A stretch of DNA of 64,000 nucleotides from Anseranas semipalmata (GCA_013399115.1 VXAA01007176.1:1-64000), one strand, 5' to 3'; counted from the stretch's first letter, positions 11,689-24,865 are shown. Notes: a model not told the origin generated them from the letters alone. Numbers and translations: made by a program.

Positions 11689-12645
11689 NNNNNNNNNNNN
11701 NNNNNNNNNNNNNNNNNNNNNNNNNNNNNNNNNNNNNNNNNNNNNNNNNNNNNNNNNNNNNNNNNNNNNNNNNNNNNNNNNNNNNNNNNNNNNNNNNNNN
11801 NNNNNNNNNNNNNNNNNNNNNNNNNNNNNNNNNNNNNNNNNNNNNNNNNNNNNNNNNNNNNNNNNNNNNNNNNNNNNNNNNNNNNNNNNNNNNNNNNNNN
11901 NNNNNNNNNNNNNNNNNNNNNNNNNNNNNNNNNNNNNNNNNNNNNNNNNNNNNNNNNNNNNNNNNNNNNNNNNNNNNNNNNNNNNNNNNNNNNNNNNNNN
12001 NNNNNNNNNNNNNNNNNNNNNNNNNNNNNNNNNNNNNNNNNNNNNNNNNNNNNNNNNNNNNNNNNNNNNNNNNNNNNNNNNNNNNNNNNNNNNNNNNNNN
12101 NNNNNNNNNNNNNNNNNNNNNNNNNNNNNNNNNNNNNNNNNNNNNNNNNNNNNNNNNNNNNNNNNNNNNNNNNNNNNNNNNNNNNNNNNNNNNNNNNNNN
12201 NNNNNNNNNNNNNNNNNNNNNNNNNNNNNNNNNNNNNNNNNNNNNNNNNNNNNNNNNNNNNNNNNNNNNNNNNNNNNNNNNNNNNNNNNNNNNNNNNNNN
12301 NNNNNNNNNNNNNNNNNNNNNNNNNNNNNNNNNNNNNNNNNNNNNNNNNNNNNNNNNNNNNNNNNNNNNNNNNNNNNNNNNNNNNNNNNNNNNNNNNNNN
12401 NNNNNNNNNNNNNNNNNNNNNNNNNNNNNNNNNNNNNNNNNNNNNNNNNNNNNNNNNNNNNNNNNNNNNNNNNNNNNNNNNNNNNNNNNNNNNNNNNNNN
12501 NNNNNNNNNNNNNNNNNNNNNNNNNNNNNNNNNNNNNNNNNNNNNNNNNNNNNNNNNNNNNNNNNNNNNNNNNNNNNNNNNNNNNNNNNNNNNNNNNNNN
12601 NNNNNNNNNNNNNNNNNNNNNNNNNNNNNNNNNNNNNNNNNNNNN
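11689..12645. other. Assembly gap (957 N) over the plexin exon 1 5' end
   Basis: A run of N replaces the 5' part of the GC-rich first exon, including start codon and signal peptide, and probably the TSS. The real length is unknown; GC-rich avian first exons are often lost in short-read assemblies. Confidence 0.99.
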
Positions 12646-12960
12646 GTCGGCTGCGGGCGCGGCTGCCAGTAAATGATCTTGTTGCCGATTTTTACGTGAA
12701 AAGTGGGATTATGAAAGGTAGCAAAGGCATTTTCGTGTTCTCTCGTGGGTGTCATGGGAGGTCTGGGTGAGGGTGGGCATAGGGCCCATGGCCGCTTCTA
12801 CTGGGAAGAGGACGTAATCTTCCAAACAGAGGCCAGTTTCTCTAACACTGACCCGCCATTTACACTGCTTTTACCTTAAAGCGACTTTCTAACAGGACTA
12901 AGTGGAACTGTAAAAACTAGAACAAAAGTAGTCCTGTATAAATGAGCCAAGCGTGGTATT
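12646..12960 (-). promoter_or_regulatory. Presumed 5' flank / promoter side of the plexin gene
   Basis: This is the sequence immediately upstream (minus-strand sense) of the gap that hides the plexin start. The first 20 bases next to the gap are very GC-rich with several CpG, then composition falls to the genomic background within about 200 bp. I see no clear TATA box. The frame that stays open from an ATG at 12755 into the gap is probably not coding, because it joins the sema frame only through unknown bases. The call is positional inference, not motif-based. Confidence 0.35.
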
Positions 12961-15546
12961 TCAAAGTAGGAAGCACAGCGTAGATGGCAAATTTTGTATC
13001 ATCTTTCCCCATTGCCATACCCAGCAGCAGTTATTGTGGAAGAATTGCTGTTGCTCTGGTCAGCAAAAATATTTTACCAACTTGCAGCTATCATGGTCTG
13101 GGACACATACTACCATCAAATTCAAAACCCTGCAGAACTTACCCGCTTATCTCACATACAGTGACTAAAAAATGTGTCAAAGATCTGCAAAATGTAGCAG
13201 GGAGTGTGGAACAGAATCATTGCACAAGATTTTTTTCTCAGCAGATGCCTAGGTATACTGCTAACAAACACTGCCTGTAGTTCCCTGTGCGGGACTGAAC
13301 TTCTTGTCATTGTCAGTAGGTAAACAAAGTAAATCATCGTGCCAATATCACCAAAATAGGTTGTGTACAGAAATACAACTTATACAGCTTTGCAAAGGAG
13401 GCTGAACCAGTCACGCTGGAGGGCACTATACACTACCTCGACTTCTAGTTGCTCTTCAGTGCAAATATAAAGCTCTTGGTGATCTATGTTGTGTGCACAA
13501 CTGTGAGGCTGCTAGGAAAGCAAACCAACTTCCTACCTGCCAGACATCTTCGATGCTGGCCACAGAGCACATCCAGCAATGTCTCCTTCTGTGGATGTCC
13601 CTCCCGTCACAAAGTCAGTGAGCTCTGCATCTGTTGGCTTTCAGAACTGACCAAATGACCTGTTTCCCTGGGCTTTTCTTTAAAATATGCCACGTGTACT
13701 TCACCGCGTGACTGATTTGGTTAAATGGGTGACACCAGGCTTACTCTAGTCTTAGGCAGCAGTGACGGCTCCTCAGGCTGCAGGCTCCTCTGCCTACCAA
13801 AACAGCAATGTTCTGCTTTAAATTTTGCTTATTCTAGGGCCCAGGAAAGACAGCCTGCATATGGCTACAGTCATAAGACAACAGCCCAGTTGTGTGGGGC
13901 AGCAGGTGCTACCAAGGGCGGGTAGGATGCTACATCCCACCTGCTCCCTGGACAGCAGTTGGAGCCCAGTTCTCCAGACTCATCCCTGCCTGCATCACTT
14001 TTCTCTTTCTGTCCTTCCCTTCCTCTTCCCAGGGAAGCAGTAGCTGGGACCAGGTCCTCATCTTGCAACACTGAATTTTCTGTACACTTCTGAGAGCCAC
14101 TGAAGTGGCTTTACACTGAAAATCAGTGCATGAAGGTTTGCCCATGAGTGGCAGAGTCCTCTCAATTCCTTTCAAAGCCCCTGAAGTAAATAGGAACTCT
14201 TGTCTTCAGCCCGTTCTTCCAGAGATACCCAGCAGGATACCAGCAGAGCTGAGCTTCCACTGATGTTATGGAAATAGAAAGCAAGGGTATGGGTTTGTTT
14301 TGTAATGCTGCTGAGTATAGTAATTGCTACTTAATACAGAAGACTGGAAAATGGTGCAATCAGTTCATAATACTCTTACAAAAACTAAGCAGAAAATGGC
14401 AAGTCATCTTGCTATACTGTCTTGGTCATCAGTCCCATATTTGGTACTTTTGCGCTATTGTTGGCTACATTTTATTTTTCAGACACTGCAGAAAGGGCAA
14501 ACAAGGGCATCTGCCTGTTGGCCTTACGCTTTACAAAGCATTGTTGGCTAACTCTGGCACTCCAACCAAAATTTCTAAAAAGCCTCCTTCACTTTCTGAA
14601 GCAAGCTTTATTTATTTCAGTGGGGCATATGAGATCTAAAGTTAGAATGTGAATCACACCAGGACTTGGATCCACCTGCACAATTTAAAGAGCTCTCTTT
14701 TAGATCTTCATCAATATTAGCAGAACACCTCCTGAATTAAGTTATGATTGCCTTCCCCACTGTGGTTCAGCTGCCTAATTCCCTCCTCCTTATTTCTCAT
14801 CTGCACACTAAATTTCTCAGAATGTATGACTCTACAGAGAATCTGACAAAATATTAGTCAATAAGTCAGATTTATATTTTTATGTTTATTTAGCTTAACT
14901 TTGCTATTTTTCCTGTTTTGAAACTCCAAGCCCAATTAAGATTTGGTTTGATCTGTTTATTAAATGCATATGGTTACCTTAGCTTGGTTCTGAAATGTTT
15001 TTTCTCAGAGGATAAATAACCTTCTGTATATGAAGTAATAACAGGTAACATTACTGTTAACAAGCATTTTATCCTCAGTGTAATATTTGAAATAACTGCA
15101 TTTCTGATTATATAGTTAAGTCAATTTTGCAGTGTAACTAAATGTTGACAAAATAAACAGGAAATGCTGGGCAGCTTTTCAAAAAGCTTTGCTGAGAGGG
15201 ATTCCCTTCCTTGCAGAGTAACTGCATTTGAATACTGAAACCGAGTTTGCAGTTTTGGATTTCAGTTCTATTTTTTTTTTCTTTTATGCATCATTTAGTC
15301 TAAAAATTACTGACCATTTGCATTTTTTGATGGTCTTCACAGTGAGGAAATGTCAGGTTCAAGAACAGACTCCTTTGTGACCCTCAGGAGGAAATTCCAA
15401 TCGTTATTGCAAAAAATGAGCAATTAACTCTGAAAGGTCTGCAAATAATACAAATGAGGGTAGAGGAGATTGGCCTGAATTCATGAATCTACTAGTCATA
15501 TTTGCCTACATTAAAATATTCACAGGTACTAATGCTTTCTGTATTG

Positions 15547-15640
15547 TGGGAGGGGGAGGGAAAGAAGGAATGAAGGGAAGGGGAGAGAGTGGGTGGGAAG
15601 AAGGGAGGGAGAGAGGAAGGGAGCAAGGAAGAAAGCAGGT
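15547..15640. repeat. GA-rich simple repeat
   Basis: About 95 bp composed almost only of G and A, in degenerate GGAA/GGGA units, with very few pyrimidine interruptions. Confidence 0.9.
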
Positions 15641-16694
15641 TTTCATGCTATCTCCATTACAAGTACTATAAAAATTAGGATAAGAAATCAAGAAACCATT
15701 ATTATATAACTAAAATGCATTTTTTTTCAATCACGTTATTTATTTTCTTTTCAAATGTATTTTGAGATACAGTAGCAATGTTACAGAGAAGGAACTGAGG
15801 AATACACACAGGAAAAATACAGTTTGCTCTTCTCTATGTCGAAAAAGGCTCATCATCAAAATTAAAATGACACTGAGAAAGTTGTTTTTGTATCAGAAAC
15901 ACAAACAGGAAATCTAGGTTCTAGATGATCTGTGCCACAACCTTACTATGTAACATTGGATGAGACAAATCTATCTCTGAACAACATGGTTGTCTCCTTT
16001 GTTTATGAGAGAAATAAAATTAATTAGCTTTCAAGGAAGTTCTGTGGATCAACATCAGTAAAGGCACTATATACACGGGAAATAAAATTATAGGATTACA
16101 GGAAGGCACACTTGCAATACAGATAACATCACAAGTGAAAATAACTTAATTTTTTTTATGCTTAGCTTATCTTAACTTCCACGGCTGATACATATCAACA
16201 GCTATGTTTTTACCTATAATGTATCTTCTTTTTATTTTATTTATTATAAAAGTTTATACCTCAGCATCCAGCAAAATATTGTCTCCATGAAGTAACTGCA
16301 AAGAGTGAGAGCTGAACAATATCAGTCTCCTTTTTACCTTAACATCTGATAGGGTTCATCAGCAGTGCTGTCTGGCTTGTAACACGCTGAAGCAGAACAG
16401 TGCAGCTGGGTGGTTCTGGCCAAACACTGGTAATGCACCTGAAACTTGTATTTGCTGGTGTATTTGCATCTGTTGTTTGGATGTGCACAAAGAGTACACA
16501 GCACACAAGGACTTCTGGACAGAGAGCTTTGTCCATAGTCTGTTGGGGATGGATTTAGTGTCGGTATATCTTGCCAACATCCAAGGCAGTACAGAATAAG
16601 GAAGGCACAAAGGTGTCCAAACCGTGGTAGGTTCCTCCATCCTCTGTAGGCATGTTCATTGTTTCAATCTTCTGGTGCTGCCTGTCTATGAAGG

Positions 16695-16727
16695 CAAAAC
16701 AAAACAAAACAAAACAAAACAAAACAA
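16695..16727. repeat. (CAAAA)n microsatellite
   Basis: Six to seven consecutive CAAAA units without interruption. Confidence 0.95.
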
Positions 16728-19700
16728 CAGTTTGAATAAAAGGGGTCAGGGCTTGGGTGAAAGAAGAGTGTTGTGAGTGTGACAAGAGGAAATCAAGTGG
16801 GGCTGTAAGGATAATGCGGAGGATTACTGAGGGAAAGAGGATGAACCATGAAGGATGAGAAAGGATGTGAGCCAGATGGGGGCAAGGGATCAATATCTTT
16901 TTAGATGAGTGAGAGCAGAGTGTAGATAAATCTGAAGAAAAGGCTGATAACAGTCAGCTGTTATATATGCTGTTATAAGCCTTTGGGGACCTGTGTGGGT
17001 GGTGTCAGCTGTAACCACCAGTGATATGTCCATGGGCTCCAGGGAAATTGTTGCTTCGCGGAGTCCCACTAATACACCTGAGCCACTTGCCCAGGAAGAT
17101 ACATCCTTCTGATAAAACACTGGAATAGCCTGCAACACTGGGCAACTCTGCTCCAGCAGAGTACTCTGGATGCTGATAATGCTTTGCTTCATGGGACTGG
17201 CATGATATAAACTCAGCCTCCAGCTAACTGTGGCTGGAGATGTAGAGATGGGTTCTGACTATTAGAATGTGGTCCCAGAAAATATTTTGAACAGGAGCAG
17301 TGAGTACAGACAGCAACAATGCTTTTAGTGTGGAACTTATTAACTTTATGATGGGAGGTGTATGACATGGATACCTGCAGGAATTTATGACCCAGAGGGT
17401 TCCTTCCAGTGCTTCATTCTTACGTCAAACTTGCCAGGAAGGGTGATGATGGGTTAAGTTACCTCTGGTAGCACAAATGCTTTCAAAAATGACCCAAGCT
17501 CTTGATCTGGCTGTGTCTTCAGACAGTGATAATAATCACACAGTGGAGGTGCCTAAGATCTATAGCAAAGTGTGAACCAGTAGCAACTTTGCTGAAATGA
17601 GGAAAGAGCAAATGCTTTATGATGTGGCCCTTCCTGTATGAGCTGGTATACAAAACCTACATATTAAGTTAGTTCCTCAGTGTTAGACAAACGTGCCCAG
17701 AATGAAATGAGAACAGATTTCATCTGCCACATCTAACTGCACCACCAGAAAAGAAAAAATTATCAAGAACCTGTCGTAAACTCCTTTCATTTTTCCCCTG
17801 TCAGGACTTACTGCCCCTTTACACCTGTAGAGGAGATATTCATCTGAGAGCTTACTAAACGGTTTCAAACAAAATCTGTTGGGTCAGCAAGTTTGCTATT
17901 TAAGCTGTCTAAACCAGCCCATCTGACCCATCTGATTCAAATGAGACAGATACAGGAGAATTTGTGCAAGTTTCTCTGCTGTCAGATCTGGAGGGCTGAT
18001 AAATTCAAGCAGAGGGTTGTGGTGGTAAACAGCTGGGTATGGGCCATGCAGTGGTAAAGGAAATGGTGGCCATCCCCCAAAGAGTGTGGGTAGGTCTCTG
18101 GTAATGTCTGTTGATGTGAAGTGAGGCTGAGCGAAATGCACACATCCCTTTCACAGATGCCTTGACTGTTTCTTAATTTACCTTTGTATTAAAGACTCAT
18201 CAGCTCTCATTAAGAGCATCCCGGCACAAAAACACCAAAACCACTGCCTTCCATCAGCACAGACATTTGCAGAATGATTGTCTGCCTAAATCCTTAATAT
18301 TTTCCCATCTCTGGCACTCTTCCCTTGTTCAGTTTTGTCCTCACCCTATTTGCTTCTAACAAACATTACAGATTTAACAGATTTACAAACAATATTTAAT
18401 AGATAAGTATAGCAAGACCTTTTTTAAAAATACAGCTTTAACACCTGAATTCAAGAAATTTTCGCCCTGTAGAATTTGAAAAGCTATTTTAATTCCATTA
18501 ATAAGAACCTTCAAGTCCTAGAAAGTCTTAAAATGCATGCTAAAATTCATCCATCAAATTTATTTCAAATTAAAATGAGAATGCTCACTCAGAGTTGAAA
18601 AAAACAAGTGCTTAAAATTGAGGAATAATATGTTGTAATCTTCTTCAGAGATAAGTAAAAGGAATGACTGCTTTAAAGAATAGTCATTTCCACTTTATTT
18701 ACAGAATTGGTGCAAGAACCGTCACAGCATTGTCACGTCTGGAAATGCTTAGGGTTCAGAACAGGTTCTGAATGGATCAAGTACTATTTATTCCCACTGT
18801 TCTTTTCTCTGATTTCCCCAAATGATATCAATTTTGTGCAATTCCACTGCAGATGTGTGTAAACATGCTCACTTTTATTCATAACTCTGGCTTTTGGTTG
18901 TGATTGTTAATCTGGTCACAGGCAGAATTTTGTAATCTAACAAAGACATCACTTGAAAATTGAATCAGATTACAGATATATTCTGCTGTAGCAGATAGGA
19001 ATTAACCTGAAGAGAAGGTTGCCAAAGGCCATTATATACAAAGCAACAAGCCTTAATTATTTATGGTTTCCAAGGTGTTCAAATGCCTTTCCACTTATCC
19101 TGACATTCAAGTACGACATGAACTGTTACTTTTGCTCGCTGTTAGACCCACTTACATCGGCTGGATCTAACCTCACATCATATTCCAAGTACACCCTTCA
19201 GCATTGTAACACTGACATTTCATCCTTTACTTCCCAGTATGTGGATACAAGATGACAGCACACCGAACCTTCTTCTCCTTCCCCAGGACACTCTGGGACA
19301 AGGATCCTCCACAAACTCTCACCTGCCAGAAATCCACACGCCCTCCTCCTTGAGCCTGGGAACCTTCCCGTCCCATCCTTGCCCAGGTGCTAACTGTGGG
19401 AGACAGCCCATCTGAAACTCTGAGCAGGGCAGCCAGCCATGGCCAGGTGCACAGGCCTCCACAGACCCAGTCCAACACATTAAAACATTTATCTATGTTA
19501 GAGAGAGGCTCAACATGTCTGCAGAAAAGCATCCCAGGCTTTTATTTTATAATTAAACATGTAAACAACACGTGGTGCTAGATAGGTTAATACACAGAGA
19601 TACATGGAATTAAAGTTGATTTCAGAATAGAAAACAAAATATTTTTTCCAAATGCTTCAACATTTAAGGGACTGTATAACTAAGCACCTGTTTACATATG

Positions 19701-19795
19701 TATCTACCTCTCCTTGCGTTCTGACCTCCAAATTTTGAAATATTGCTGGTGAGAGAAAGAAAAATAACTGTTTGATTTCCCAAAGTTAAAGATCT

Positions 19796-19821
19796 ATTTC
19801 ACAGCAATTATGCTGTGAAAT
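19796..19821. repeat. Perfect 11-bp inverted repeat, 4-nt loop
   Basis: Arms ATTTCACAGCA (19796-19806) and TGCTGTGAAAT (19811-19821) are exact reverse complements around the loop ATTA. Confidence 0.9.
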
Positions 19822-20630
19822 TAATGACTTACTAGAAAAAAATAACTTTGCAACTATCTGTGCATAAGAAGGCAATGAGAGATGCTAACTCCACACAGAG
19901 GGTAATCTGAAAACTTTTCTGGTGTTCTGACCAGCCCTGATCTCTTGCTGCTGGTGCTTGACCTTTCCAGACACATTCTCACCTCGCTGTCTCCATGGCT
20001 GGTTCTTGGGAGCACATCTTCAAGGAAAGGTGAAAGTTTAACTCCTTAGTCATCATTCTGGCAACTGCTTATCATCTGTCTCAGTCTCACTTCCCCCTTT
20101 TTGCTTGTGTTGTGGAGACTTTTGCATGGAAACAGGATGTTGGAGGCTGACAAGCTAGTCCAAAGCTGCAGGATATTCAGTGCCCAAAGACTGTGCTCTG
20201 CAAGCTGATATTGTTTTCTTCTATGGTCATCTAAGAGGAGTCAAATAGACAACAGAGGGAGAGACAAACTTGGCACTTAAAAAAAAAAAAAAATTCTATA
20301 GAGAATATTTTCCAGTGTTTTCTGGGTATCAACAATTTTTTACTGGCCACTTTTTAAAAAACAATATCAACATGACAGGAGTACTTAGATTGTCTTTTCA
20401 TTGGTTTTAATGAAAGTCTGATTAATTAAGTTAGCCAAGTTAATTAAGCTAGTGAAATTAACTAAGACAACTTTCAGTTTTGTGTCCAGAGGCTACAAAG
20501 ATAGTTTTTGACAAATGATCTCCTCCGTAGTCACACTCCAGGCTAATAGAAAGACCCAAGATATACAATACCTTTGCCACATGAGAACATTGGAATCAAG
20601 CATTTTAATTGCAATCATAATTGTTTTTAA

Positions 20631-20647
20631 TTAGTGCCATGCACTAA
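20631..20647. repeat. Perfect 7-bp inverted repeat
   Basis: TTAGTGC and GCACTAA flank CAT. This is short enough to be chance. Confidence 0.6.
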
Positions 20648-20967
20648 ATGGAAGAGCTTGCCTTTCCTTGAATGCTGTTGAACAGTGATGTCTCTGAAGA
20701 AATGGGGGCAATCCCCTTAATTTGATATGATTTCGCTTGAAATTGTTTCTTTTTCTTCTAATGTTTCCCTTCACTGTGTTAATTCTGAGAAGGACCTGAT
20801 TGAATTGTCATTGTCTCTGATGGTTCACCAATAAATTTACACAGAAGAGCTTGCAGCTGATGGTTGTACCCCCAGTGCAGCAATGTGGAATACCATTTGG
20901 AAAGCCCGTCTCCAATCTTTTCATTGTTGCCAATTTTGCAATGAAGGGTAGACTAGCCAGACTACCT

Positions 20968-21136
20968 ATTTCCCTTTCCTTCTTTCCTCCTTTCCTCCTT
21001 CCTCCTTTCCTCCCTTTCTCCCTCCCTCCCTCCCCCCCTCCCTCCCTCCCTCCTTCCTTCCTTTCTTTCTTTCTTTCTTTCTTTCTTCCCTTTCTCCCTC
21101 CCTCCCTCCCCCCCTCCCTCCCTCCCTCCTTCCTTC

Positions 21137-21222
<86 letters not shown>

Positions 21223-21318
21223 CTTTCTTTCTTTCTTTCTTTTTCTTTCTTTCTCCTCTCCCACTCTCCAGCTTTCTCTTTCTCTCTTCCTCTTCCTCTC
21301 TTTCTTTCTTCTCTTATT
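20968..21318 (+). repeat. Long polypyrimidine tract (CCTT/CTTT/CCCT)n with internal tandem duplication
   Basis: About 350 bp of nearly pure C/T on the plus strand: CCTT-type units, then CCCT, then (CTTT)n, repeated. An exact 76-bp tandem duplication lies at 21011-21086 and 21087-21162, followed by roughly 20 further CTTT units. Such mirror-symmetric homopyrimidine tracts can form triplex DNA (general knowledge). Open frames through it on both strands are low-complexity and not genes. Confidence 0.97.
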
Positions 21319-22929
21319 TTTCACTTAATCACCATCTTTCAGGCACATTTGTCTTCATGTTTCTAAAAATACTGCATGCTTCTTCACAAATTCCCTCTCC
21401 CGTGGAAGTGGCTTACGCCCCAGTGTATGACCATGTTCCCACAGACTCCCCCTCCATTCCTCTCCTTTCAGTCTGGGATGTTGTTCAGTGCAAGGTCTGG
21501 GCAAAAATTCTGTGTTGCATGCCCTATTTACCTTCTTTCTTGAATAAAATCCACGTTGTGAAGGTGAGGTCAGAGCACCTAGGTTGTCAGAGAAAAACAG
21601 GAACAGGGGATTCTTCTCCTGAATGAAGATCAGTGGATGCAAGAAAACCTGGGGTATATGAGATCACTCTGCTTCCCCATTACAAAAGACATCGAGCTTA
21701 TTTATTGTCTGCAGAAATATCTTCTTTTCTCTCTTGCTACAAATACCCGTGGCTTTTCTCATTGTCCAAAAATACATCAGGGATGCTCGATGTTCCCCAT
21801 ATCCCCTAACTTCAGTAATTCACCAAGTAATCTACTAGATGACCTACTATCCAAACAACCTTCTAGGTATTATAGTGACACCACCTGTATGGAATGAAAT
21901 GTTTAATGTACAGTCTGCAGCTGAACTTAAATTACGGAGCCACACCATACTTTAAAACCTTCCATGACTTGATCTACATGAAAGGACACCAGATATTGCT
22001 TCCTTTTTGGGGGAACAGTATATTGCTTTTAGTATTCAGGTTGAAATATAACAGAGACAGGTCCTCAGCTGGTATAAAATGTTGCAAGTCTGCTGTGGTC
22101 AATGAAGCAACAGCAGTTTATCCCAAAGGAGGATCTGAAACAGAGGAGAATATTTAGTCTGAATTAAAAGAAAAAAGCCATAAGTTTGTTAGTCTGCAAA
22201 ATCAATGCCTGAAAGATGATGGTGTTATCTCCATATTCTCTATCTACTTATCATTTTATCTCATAATATCTGTATTCATCAGTTCACCAAAATAATCCAT
22301 TGTGCCACCTCCCATTCAAATAATCCTCCAGGTAATATGACACTAAACCAAAAATATACATTGGAAAAATGCCATTCTGTGATAGGATAAAGTATGCAAA
22401 AAGATCCAGAAACTAAGAGCTCATACTGATCCAACATTTACCGTGATAAGAAGAACTAGTTTTCTGCATGTGCACTTCTGTTAAGTATTTCTATGAACAT
22501 CCAACACATACAGAAAGCCTTTGAGTCATCATTGCTTTTTTTTTAAAGAAAAAAAAAAGAATTAGTAGACAAGGCATATGCAGTTAGGTCTGGATTCAAA
22601 AGGACTGTTCAAGAATTAGATCTGTTACAGAAATATGTGGAGGCCAGACAGTGGTTCCAAGAGCAAAACAAGAAGCTTGCTTTTTACACAGGGAAGAGCC
22701 TCAAGAAATACAATCCATATAGGTCTGCTCTGCATTAACACAGTTTGCCAGCCCACATTAGTCTCCTCCTCTGGAAGAGTAGCAGTAAACAAATTATCTC
22801 CCTTTTCAAGGTACTTAGAGCCTCTTAATCCACACTAAGGTAAAATACTTTTAGAAACTACCTCATAGGTGATGTGGCTCAGCAAAAAGTCAACATTTAA
22901 CAGTTGTGTCCAAAAGTCTCCTGGGGTTA
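21319..22929. other. No recognised gene
   Basis: AT-rich sequence; reading frames up to about 95 codons without recognisable domains. Nothing else seen. Confidence 0.5.
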
Positions 22930-23800
22930 CTGTTTGCAGTGAGTGTTGGCAGGCACCAGGCTGGGAGGGGCTTCAAGCATTTTGGAGGACTGGATTATAA
23001 TTCAAAATGACCTTCACAAGTTGGAGAAGGAGCCTGGGGGAAAAACAGAATACAATTCACTAAGGGGGAAAAAAAAAAAAAAACCACATAATTTGTTTGG
23101 CTGTAATACCCATGGCTTTAAAGATGGTGCAAATTCCTTGAAAGTAGAACATTCCACATGTGGCTGAAACAACCAGTGTTGCAGGCACAAGACTGGGAGG
23201 AACAAGGTAACTCACTGTTTTACAGGGAAGGATCCATGGAGTGTCATAGCACAAGCTGCAACATGAGTCAACAGTGTCACGCTTTTGTGAAAAACCACTT
23301 GCAGAGGAAAATTCTGCATAAGCAGGAATATTGCCTGCAAGAGCATGAAGCAATCCTTCCGCTCTACTCAGCAGTGGCAAGGCTGCAGCTGAAGGCTTGT
23401 CTCCAGTTTTGGGCATCACCCTCCAAGGAGGAGAAGAACTAGTGGAAAGCAACACAAATGACAATGGGCTTTTGAAGACAGGAGTGGATTAATTAAAATT
23501 GTTTTGAATTCATTTTTCTCCAGAGAGAAAGAGAAAAGGATAAAATGAGAAGGATTGCTAGGGTCTTCAACTATGCAACAGGAAAGGAAACTGTTCAACA
23601 TGTCCGCAGTTGATTGCATCAGAGGAAAACTACAGCATGTAAGGTTCAAGTTTGACATCAGTAAAGGAAAGTCTCACAGTGTTGACCACTGGAAAGTATT
23701 TAAGAAAGTAAACCTCATTCAGGACAAACAGACAGAGTTGGTCTTGCCTGGGTGGATCCAGGATCCCACCAAGTCAAATTAGTGTTCTGACTCCATCTTG
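22930..23800 (+). mobile_element. Ancient CR1-clade LINE relic, ORF2 C-terminal and 3' region (plus strand)
   Basis: The order of landmarks matches old amniote CR1 elements: GGGAGGGGCTTCAAGCATTTTGGAGGA (22966-22991), then TTCAAAATGACCTTCACAAG (about 23001-23020). A translated stretch follows: CNMSQQCHAFVKNHLQRK, then ILPLYSAVARL and CLQFWASPSKEE (about 23250-23440). This corresponds to the end of the CR1 reverse-transcriptase ORF, where MSQQCDA, ILPLYSALVRP and VQFWAP are typical. The 3' part (GTTCAAGTTTGACATCAGTAAAGG, 23643-23666) fits the CR1 3' region. It is heavily diverged with stops and an A-run insertion. Confidence 0.75.
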
Positions 23801-24654
23801 CTGAAAATAACTGGGCCAGAGCAGAGATGAACAATGAATAACTGCAAGAGGGAGATATGTGTATGTGTATAGGGATGACACCATGTACTGGGGAAGATGT
23901 GTTTTGCATTCATGTTTGGTGTCTTCATCCCAAACTCAGGCTAGCAACATTCTGTATGACATGAGGATGTTACTTGCTTCTAACTCTCATGTTTTATTAG
24001 TCCCTTGTATTTATCTTTCCTTCCCCTCCTTCAAATTTTTTTTTTTTCCACTGGGGAGTGGTGGGGAAGGGGTTCTCACTCTTTCATCCTATTTTTTACA
24101 TTTTATGTGTTTGCATTTCACAGGGATTAGGAGAGGGCTCTCACAAATCCACCTGAGGATGCTGACCTCTTCATTATCACTGTGGAAAAAGGGAAGGTCC
24201 CCCCCCATTTGAGCAAGGCAAAATGAGGCCAAAATTTTGCAGCCTGAACATTTTTAAAGTATAGTCTAGGCAAACTGAGGAGAAAATATCTCACTAATAA
24301 ATAAATATTAAAGGTAGAAGAATTATCTCAGATGCGAGAGACAGCAACTACTGAGGCATGAAAAAGGGATGTTGATCCTCTTTAAAAGTACAATTTTAAA
24401 TGTAATGCAAACTTCATGTCATGCATAATCAGAACCTTTTTAATTGACCAAAACTAATTAGCAAGTATTTTTGTGCTCTTAATAGGCTTAAGACAAAGTA
24501 AGATTTTACATTTGCTACAAAGAAGTATCATTGTTCTGGGGTACTGGAGCTTTCTCGTACCTTTTCTTTTTTTTTTGTTAGGTATTGCAATCAATGTAGA
24601 AAGTCCCTTCACATCAGTCAGAGATCTCTAGAGACTGAAAATTTCAGCCACAAC

Positions 24655-24865
24655 TAGAAATCATAGAAAATGGGCCTGAACAGTACCTTAAGAGGTCCTC
24701 AATCCATCCTCTTTCTCTCATAATTGAGTAACAGCTCCAAGAAAATAATTCTCAAGAGATTTTTGTCTCTCCAGTTTGTAAGAGTCATCAGCAATGGAGA
24801 GTCCTCTGCCTCCCAAAACGATCTACTCCTGAGCTTCATTAACTATAGAGGCAGAGCCTGAATGG
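24655..24865 (-). mobile_element. Ancient CR1-like 3' fragment (minus strand)
   Basis: ATCATAGAAAATGGGCCTGA followed by TACCTTAAGAGGTCCTCAATCCATCCTC and, further on, CAGCAATGGAGAGTCCTCTGCCTCCC is the reverse complement of the 3' region of old amniote CR1 elements. It is diverged; boundaries are approximate. Confidence 0.6.

Larger units (their letters stand above)
12961..20967. other. Upstream DNA of the plexin gene; no recognised gene
   Basis: AT-rich sequence with purine-rich simple repeats (15547-15640), a CAAAA microsatellite (16695-16727), a perfect hairpin (19796-19821) and a short one at 20631-20647. No exon with flanking splice sites and a recognisable protein was found on either strand. 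Confidence 0.55.

Noticed and set aside
10788..12755. A 655-codon minus-strand frame spanning the gap as one protein
   Set aside because: About 319 codons are N. The ATG at 12755 lies outside the GC-rich exon, and the frame runs past a clear GTAAGT donor at 10979 into intron. Only 10980-11688 is accepted.
11004..12770. Long plus-strand frame opposite the plexin exon
   Set aside because: It is the antisense shadow of a GC-rich exon plus N bases; the peptide is Ala/Gly/Arg-rich with no domain, whereas the minus frame is clearly a sema domain.
20851..21366. 171-codon frame rich in Ser/Phe/Leu/Pro
   Set aside because: It is translation of the polypyrimidine tract.
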